A stretch of DNA of 64,000 nucleotides from Vreelandella glaciei (lineage in GTDB: Bacteria; Pseudomonadota; Gammaproteobacteria; Pseudomonadales; Halomonadaceae). The stretch covers positions 1 to 64,000 of the forward strand of contig NZ_JACCDE010000006.1 in assembly GCF_013415125.1 (NCBI RefSeq). Direction: 5' to 3'. The notes below the pieces were generated by a model. That model was not told where the DNA came from. It did no database searches and saw only the letters and a program-made list of their open reading frames with translations. Below, piece after piece: positions 60,718 through 64,000 of the stretch. The position numbers and the translations under genes were made by a program. Within the stretch, counting starts at the first letter, position 1, and each line of letters starts with the position of its first letter.

Positions 60718-62214
60718 TTAAATCATCCACATATCCATAAATTTGTGTACTGGCAACGCTTCAAGCGTTGACTGCTGGCTGCATAGTTCGGCAATTGTTT
60801 GGCAACGAGTTGTCGGAAAGCGGGTTGCCAGATTGCGCTCAAACTTTTCAACCAATAGTGGCATCCCCTCTTCCCGACGACGTCGATGGCCTACCGGATA
60901 CTCCACGACGACTTTATCGGTCGCACTTCCATCGCTAAAAAACACCTGCACTGCATTTGCAATGGAGCGCTGCTCAGGATCATGGTACGCCGCCGAATAC
61001 TCGGCGTTTTCTTCTACCACCATCTTATTACGCAGTTCATCTATCAGCGGATGCTCCACGTGAAAGCTATCTTCATAGTGCTCAGCGGTAAGCGCACCAA
61101 AGATAAGCGGCACCGCGGTCATGTATTGCAGGCAGTGGTCGCGATCGGCAGGATTAGCGAGTGCGCCGGTTTTGGAAATAATCCGAATAGCCGAATCGTG
61201 GGTGGTGAGTACGATCTTATCGATCTCGGCTAAGCGATCCTTCACCTGTGGGTGGAGGGTCACGGCGGCTTCGCAGGCGGTCTGGGCGTGAAATTCAGCC
61301 GGGAAGGAGATCTTAAACAGTATGTTCTCCATCACGTAGCTGCCAAACTCACGCTGAAAGCGCAAGCGGCGCTCTGCTTCTGGCTTCAGGCTCAAATCTT
61401 TATTGGCGTGGCTAAACAGCACATCGTAGAAGCCCCATTGGGGCGCCGACAGCGCGCTGGGAATACCCATTTCACCGCGCAGGGCGATATTCGCTAAGCG
61501 CACGCCCCGAGAGGTGGCGTCCCCCGCGGCCCAGCTTTTCCGGGAACCCGCATTGGGCGCATGACGATAGGTGCGCAGGCTCTGGCCATCCACCCAGGCG
61601 TGGGAGAGCGCCGAAAGCAACTGCTCGCGATTGGCGCCCAACAGCTTAGCGGCCACGGCGGTAGAGGCAACTTTCACCAGCACCACGTGATCGAGGCCAA
61701 CGCGATTGAAGCTATTCTCCAGCGCCAGCACGCCCTGAATCTCATGGGCCATAATCATGGCGTTGAGCACATCCCGCATCACCAGGGGCGCTTCGCCTTG
61801 AGCGACCCGTTGCTGGGAAAGATGGTCGGCAACGGCGAGTATCCCACCAAGATTATCGGAGGGGTGGCCCCACTCGGCGGCAAGCCAGGTGTCGTTATAA
61901 TCCAGCCAGCGGATGACACAGCCTATATCCCACGCCGCTTTGACTGGATCAAGACGCAGCGAGGTACCCGGCACCCGCGCTCCAAACGGCACCACCGTGC
62001 CTTCTACTATCGGCCCAAGGTGCTTGGTACACTCCGGAAAGCGTAGTGCTAGCAGCCCACAGCCAAGTGTATCCATCAGGCAATAACGCGCAGTTTCCAG
62101 TGCCTCTTGAGATTCCACCTGATAGTTCAGGACATAATCGGCAATAGCCTGCAGCTCGGGATCGTAATCGGGCCGCTCGTTGGCCTCGGATGTGTCAGAT
62201 GGTCTGGTAGACAT
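60718..62214 (-). CDS. prpD: 2-methylcitrate dehydratase PrpD
   Basis: A MmgE/PrpD-family enzyme of the methylcitrate cycle, which removes propionyl-CoA by dehydrating 2-methylcitrate to 2-methylaconitate. It has 498 residues with [15 protein letters not shown] near 125, the [20 protein letters not shown] segment near 215 and [14 protein letters not shown] near 320. The start at 62214 has AGGAG-type sequence upstream; the frame extends ten residues further. AcnD and PrpF are encoded just upstream, so two dehydratase routes for the same step are present, as in several proteobacteria. Confidence 0.92.
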   Translation of the reverse strand: MSTRPSDTSEANERPDYDPELQAIADYVLNYQVESQEALETARYCLMDTLGCGLLALRFPECTKHLGPIVEGTVVPFGARVPGTSLRLDPVKAAWDIGCVIRWLDYNDTWLAAEWGHPSDNLGGILAVADHLSQQRVAQGEAPLVMRDVLNAMIMAHEIQGVLALENSFNRVGLDHVVLVKVASTAVAAKLLGANREQLLSALSHAWVDGQSLRTYRHAPNAGSRKSWAAGDATSRGVRLANIALRGEMGIPSALSAPQWGFYDVLFSHANKDLSLKPEAERRLRFQREFGSYVMENILFKISFPAEFHAQTACEAAVTLHPQVKDRLAEIDKIVLTTHDSAIRIISKTGALANPADRDHCLQYMTAVPLIFGALTAEHYEDSFHVEHPLIDELRNKMVVEENAEYSAAYHDPEQRSIANAVQVFFSDGSATDKVVVEYPVGHRRRREEGMPLLVEKFERNLATRFPTTRCQTIAELCSQQSTLEALPVHKFMDMWMI

Positions 62215-62268
62215 AGCCCTCTCTCCTACTGTTGGATCACCCACTTAGTATGGCCCAAGGAAGGCTTC

Positions 62269-63465
62269 CTAAAAGCTGTCACCAGGAATTCTCACCAATC
62301 CTTCCATCAACACCCGGGCGCTGCGACTCATCACCGCCTGCTCGATATGCCACCGCCCGTCTACCAAGCTTGCTTCAGCGCCCACCCGCAGGCTGCCGGA
62401 GGGGTGCCCGAAGGTGACCTCGTTTCGCTTACTACCACCGGCGGCCAGATTCACTACTGTGCCCTCAATGGCTGCTGCGGCAGCAATGGCGACGGCGGCG
62501 GTGCCCATCATGGCGTGGTGCAATTTGCCCATAGAGAGCGCTCGCACCAGCAGATCGATATCAGACGCCTGTACGTTTTTACCGCTCGATGATACGTAAT
62601 CCGCTGGCGGCGCTACGAAAGCGACTTTGGGAGTGTGCTGTCGTTTACCCGCCTCGCTGACATCACTGATCAGCCCCATAAGCACAGCGCCATGGGCACG
62701 AATGGTTTCAAACATCTCAAGCGCCCGGCTGTCGCCATTGATGGCGTCCTGCAGCTCGGCGCCGGTATAGCCAATGTCGGTAGCGTTAATAAACACGGTG
62801 GGAATACCGGCATTAATCAGAGTGGCTTTCAATATCCCCACGCCGGGCACATCCAGCTGGTCAATAAGATTACCGGTAGGAAAAATGGCCCCCTCACCAT
62901 CGGCCGGATCCATAAAGGCCACCGGAATCTCGGCGGCAGGAAAGGTCACCCCATCCAGCTCAAAGTCGCCGGTCTCCTGCACTTCGCCATTGACGATAGG
63001 CACCCGAGACACGATGGTTTTATGGATATTTACCTGCCAAATGCGTACCTCGACCACGCCGTTTTCAGGGATACGCTCAGGATGGATCAGACCATTGGTA
63101 ATTGCGAAAGGGCCGACCGCCGCGGAGAGGTTGCCGCAATTACCGCTCCAATCCACATAGGGCTTGTCGATGGAGACCTGACCGAACAGGTAATCCACAT
63201 CGTGTTCTGCCGACTCACTTTCAGACAGAATCACCGTCTTGCTGGTACTTGAAGTGGCGCCCCCCATACCATCAATCTGCTTTTCGTAAGGGTCAGGGCT
63301 ACCGATGACACGCAGTAGCAACTGATCCCGCGCTACGCCCGGCTGCTGGGCCGCTTCGGGTAGATCGTTGAGCTTAAAAAATACGCCCTTACTGGTGCCG
63401 CCGCGCATATAGGTGGCAGGGATCTTTATCTGCGGCACATGTTTGTTTTGAACTGACTCGCTCAT
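62269..63465 (-). CDS. prpF: 2-methylaconitate cis-trans isomerase PrpF
   Basis: Isomerises the methylaconitate made by AcnD so that aconitase B can continue the methylcitrate cycle. The 398-residue protein of the DUF453/PrpF fold has MRGGTSKGVFFKLNDLP near 20, the GNCGNLSAAVGPFAI segment near 105 with the catalytic Cys, and MGTAAVAIAAAAAIEG with GHPSGSLRVGAEA near the end. The start at 63465 has AGGAG eight bases upstream. It lies between acnD and prpD, the usual order of an acnD-prpF-prpD cluster. Confidence 0.94.
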   Translation of the reverse strand: MSESVQNKHVPQIKIPATYMRGGTSKGVFFKLNDLPEAAQQPGVARDQLLLRVIGSPDPYEKQIDGMGGATSSTSKTVILSESESAEHDVDYLFGQVSIDKPYVDWSGNCGNLSAAVGPFAITNGLIHPERIPENGVVEVRIWQVNIHKTIVSRVPIVNGEVQETGDFELDGVTFPAAEIPVAFMDPADGEGAIFPTGNLIDQLDVPGVGILKATLINAGIPTVFINATDIGYTGAELQDAINGDSRALEMFETIRAHGAVLMGLISDVSEAGKRQHTPKVAFVAPPADYVSSSGKNVQASDIDLLVRALSMGKLHHAMMGTAAVAIAAAAAIEGTVVNLAAGGSKRNEVTFGHPSGSLRVGAEASLVDGRWHIEQAVMSRSARVLMEGLVRIPGDSF

Positions 63466-63484
63466 TGTTACCACTCCTAACAAT

Positions 63485-63558
63485 AACCCGGTGTTCTAAG
63501 CCTGATTCGAAAAGCTAGGTTCGAAAAGCTAGGTTCGAAAAGCTAAAGACACCGGGTT
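63485..63558. repeat. Triple 14-bp repeat inside a hairpin between acnD and prpF
   Basis: Three consecutive units TTCGAAAAGCTAGG begin at 63506, 63520 and 63534 (the third ends AAA). They are enclosed by perfect 10-base inverted arms AACCCGGTGT (63485) and ACACCGGGTT (63549). The whole lies in the 111-base gap between prpF and acnD. The outer stem could shape the mRNA between the two genes; each unit carries a TTCGAA palindrome. Confidence 0.75.
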
Positions 63559-63576
63559 CTTTTGGCCAGATACGGT

Positions 63577-64000
63577 TTAAGCTGCCGACGATTCGAGGAA
63601 GTCCTGGGCGAAACGCTGCAGTACGCCACCAGCGGTGTAAATTGATACTTCCTCGGCGGTATCCAAACGGCACTTCATCGCGACGCGCTCGCTGTCTCCG
63701 CTTTGGCGATGGATTACCAGCGTGAGCATGGCTCCTGGCGAAACGGCGCCTTCGACATCAAAGGTTTCGGTGCCATCCAGACCGAGTGTCATGCGCGTAG
63801 TGCCCGGTTCAAACTCCAACGGCATCACCCCCATACCGATCAGGTTGGTGCGGTGAATACGCTCAAAGCCTTCGGCGGCGATTGCTTCAACGCCTGCCAG
63901 TGCCACCCCTTTGGCCGCCCAGTCCCGTGAAGAGCCCTGGCCGTAATCCGCCCCGGCAATAATGATCAGCGGCTGCTTACGCGCCATATAGGTTTCAATC
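63577..64000 (-). CDS. acnD: 2-methylcitrate dehydratase, Fe/S-dependent (AcnD), C-terminal part
   Basis: The 3' end of an aconitase-family gene that continues beyond the window. The visible 140 or so residues form the swivel domain: AGADYGQGSSRDWAAKGVAL, AAEGFERIHRTNLIGMGVMP and the end YTAGGVLQRFAQDFLE. These fit AcnD, which hydrates/dehydrates methylcitrate with a 4Fe-4S cluster; the cluster cysteines lie outside the window. The neighbours prpF and prpD support AcnD over the general aconitase AcnA. Confidence 0.88.
   Translation of the reverse strand, partial: IETYMARKQPLIIIAGADYGQGSSRDWAAKGVALAGVEAIAAEGFERIHRTNLIGMGVMPLEFEPGTTRMTLGLDGTETFDVEGAVSPGAMLTLVIHRQSGDSERVAMKCRLDTAEEVSIYTAGGVLQRFAQDFLESSAA

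Overview
This window looks like a chromosomal segment of a halophilic gammaproteobacterium, most likely Halomonas or a relative (family Halomonadaceae). The evidence is gene content and order: gacA-uvrC-pgsA followed by tRNA-Gly/tRNA-Cys/tRNA-Leu, ihfB-lapA-lapB-pyrF, and acnD-prpF-prpD. There are also two TRAP transporters beside aldonate and hexuronate genes, including a ManD dehydratase of the kind known from Chromohalobacter. The assignment rests on recognition, not on a search.

Layout. 0.3-7 kb: cysDN sulfate activation, cpdA/DUF1249/nudF, a TPR protein, greB and a SIMPL protein. 7-32 kb: a sugar-acid catabolic region. Cluster A (7.1-16.7 kb) has a TRAP transporter with a frameshifted small permease, a UxaB-like reductase, UxaA altronate dehydratase, a zinc dehydrogenase, an FAH-family hydrolase, an SDR and a GntR regulator. 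After rsmC/cmoM, cluster B (18.8-22.6 kb) has a LacI regulator with matching operators, a PfkB ketogluconate-type kinase, a 2-hydroxyacid/2-ketogluconate reductase and a HAD phosphatase. Cluster C (23.5-32.2 kb) has uxuA, uxuB, a complete TRAP transporter, an L-gulonate-type zinc dehydrogenase, manD and a GntR regulator. Together they would feed several hexonates and hexuronates into 2-keto-3-deoxygluconate or 6-phosphogluconate. The region is decaying: there is a triple-frameshifted D-threonine aldolase-like gene, a second remnant of the same family, a truncated DUF1264 lipoprotein and an IS66 remnant (22.7 kb and 32.3-33.5 kb).

34-44.7 kb is housekeeping: ycgN, acpH, ycgL, rnd, recR, ybaB, dnaX, grxD, argF, tRNA-Ala, gacA, uvrC and pgsA.

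45.1-54.6 kb holds the most interesting object, a 9.5-kb integrated element inserted in the anticodon loop of the host tRNA-Leu(UAA) gene. The 5' part of that tRNA (41 nt) lies at the left end and the 3' part (57 nt) at the right end. They share the 11-bp core GACTTAAAATC and would rebuild an 87-nt tRNA. The split gene is not repaired at either end. Instead the element carries a complete, different tRNA-Leu(UAA) just inside its left end, in line with the host tRNA operon. The rest is a leftward gene set: tyrosine integrase, a hypothetical gene, an AlpA-like regulator, a large primase/VapE-type helicase, an iteron-like array, small and large terminase subunits and five small unknown genes. No portal, capsid, protease or tail gene is visible, so it looks like a phage satellite carrying its own terminase and a replacement tRNA.

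54.9-64 kb returns to host functions: nadB, ygfX-like, sdhE, ihfB, lapAB, pyrF, a ComEA-like protein, prpD, prpF and the 3' end of acnD, which runs off the window.
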